Assembly: GCF_014207135.1 (NCBI RefSeq)
Contig: NZ_JACHCC010000003.1
Coordinates: 284,701 to 348,700 of the forward strand
Source of the DNA: Pedobacter cryoconitis
GTDB taxonomy: Bacteria > Bacteroidota > Bacteroidia > Sphingobacteriales > Sphingobacteriaceae
DNA length: 64,000 bases
Reading direction: 5' to 3'
The notes beneath the pieces are model-generated. The model was not told where the DNA came from. It did no database searches and saw only the letters and a list, made by a program, of their open reading frames with translations. Below, piece after piece: positions 63,907-64,000 of this stretch; within the stretch, counting starts at the first letter, position 1, and the number at the start of each line of letters is the position of its first letter. Both the position numbers and the translations under genes were made by a program.

Positions 63907-64000
63907 ATGAAGAAAATATTCATACTTGCCTTTGCAACGCTGTTTGTACAGTCTGTTGTAGCGCAAAAATTAGATAGAAGTCAAAGACCAAAACCAGGAC
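63907..64000 (+). CDS. Start of a second exported protein, probably the M16 partner subunit (cut by window end)
   Basis: Thirty-one codons are visible: signal peptide MKKIFILAFATLFVQSVVAQ, then KLDRSQRPKPG. It begins 30 bp after the M16 peptidase gene on the same strand. In Bacteroidota the catalytic M16B subunit is commonly followed by a zinc-less partner starting this way, so that role is inferred; the domain itself is outside the window. Confidence 0.55.
   Translation, partial: MKKIFILAFATLFVQSVVAQKLDRSQRPKPG

Overview
The window reads as chromosomal DNA of a Sphingobacteriaceae-type Bacteroidota, most like Pedobacter. The support is indirect but consistent: low G+C, TonB-dependent receptors with carboxypeptidase-D-like N-termini, a FecI/FecR/DUF4249 locus, LytTR regulators paired with LytS-type kinases, GG-leader Bacteroidota RiPP precursors, a GH95 fucosidase, and TAnnTTTG-type promoter elements. 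No rRNA, tRNA, CRISPR array or insertion sequence was seen. Family assignments were made by reading motifs by eye; no database search was possible.

Region 1 (1-13990) is a class I lanthipeptide locus. It starts with one cut-off and four complete GG-leader precursor genes (2-922) and a terminator. A sense operon follows: outer-membrane receptor, LanC-like protein, stand-alone receiver, full-length LanB dehydratase and a short HlyD-like anchor protein. An antisense LytTR regulator and LytS kinase come next, then a C39-peptidase ABC exporter and a helical-repeat protein. LanB looks intact, but the LanC-like protein has lost the residues that normally bind zinc. The HlyD-like protein has no stalk, and the receiver has no output domain.

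Region 2 (13991-17732) holds dnaA with DnaA boxes upstream (a candidate oriC), a small membrane protein and a TPR sensor that carries only the H-box part of a histidine kinase.

Region 3 (17956-31174) holds a GH95 alpha-L-fucosidase, a LytS/LytTR pair with a cryptic kinase-fold protein, several secreted or small proteins, an NAD-dependent epimerase, an HD hydrolase and full-length purL.

Region 4 (31175-38872) is a long AT-rich leader, then an outer-membrane porin-like protein followed by an OpuA/ProU-type glycine betaine importer, a Kelch protein and a secreted protein.

Region 5 (39241-48035) is dominated by a 1489-residue single-module NRPS (adenylation, carrier, then a membrane/hexapeptide terminal domain) of the epsilon-poly-lysine-synthetase architecture. 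Its adenylation code, hand-read as DAESIGTVIK, is close to a known lysine code. A repeat cluster, a DUF3995 protein and two overlapping lipoprotein genes follow.

Region 6 (48142-53393) contains a GNAT/MarR-GNAT pair behind a palindromic operator, a VOC protein, and a GbsR/MarR-led operon with two matching 24-bp operators.

Region 7 (53373-64000) holds an ECF sigma/FecR/TonB receptor/DUF4249 uptake locus with a truncated second sigma gene, a Dps protein, a hybrid histidine kinase, and an M16 peptidase gene followed by a second gene that is cut by the window end.
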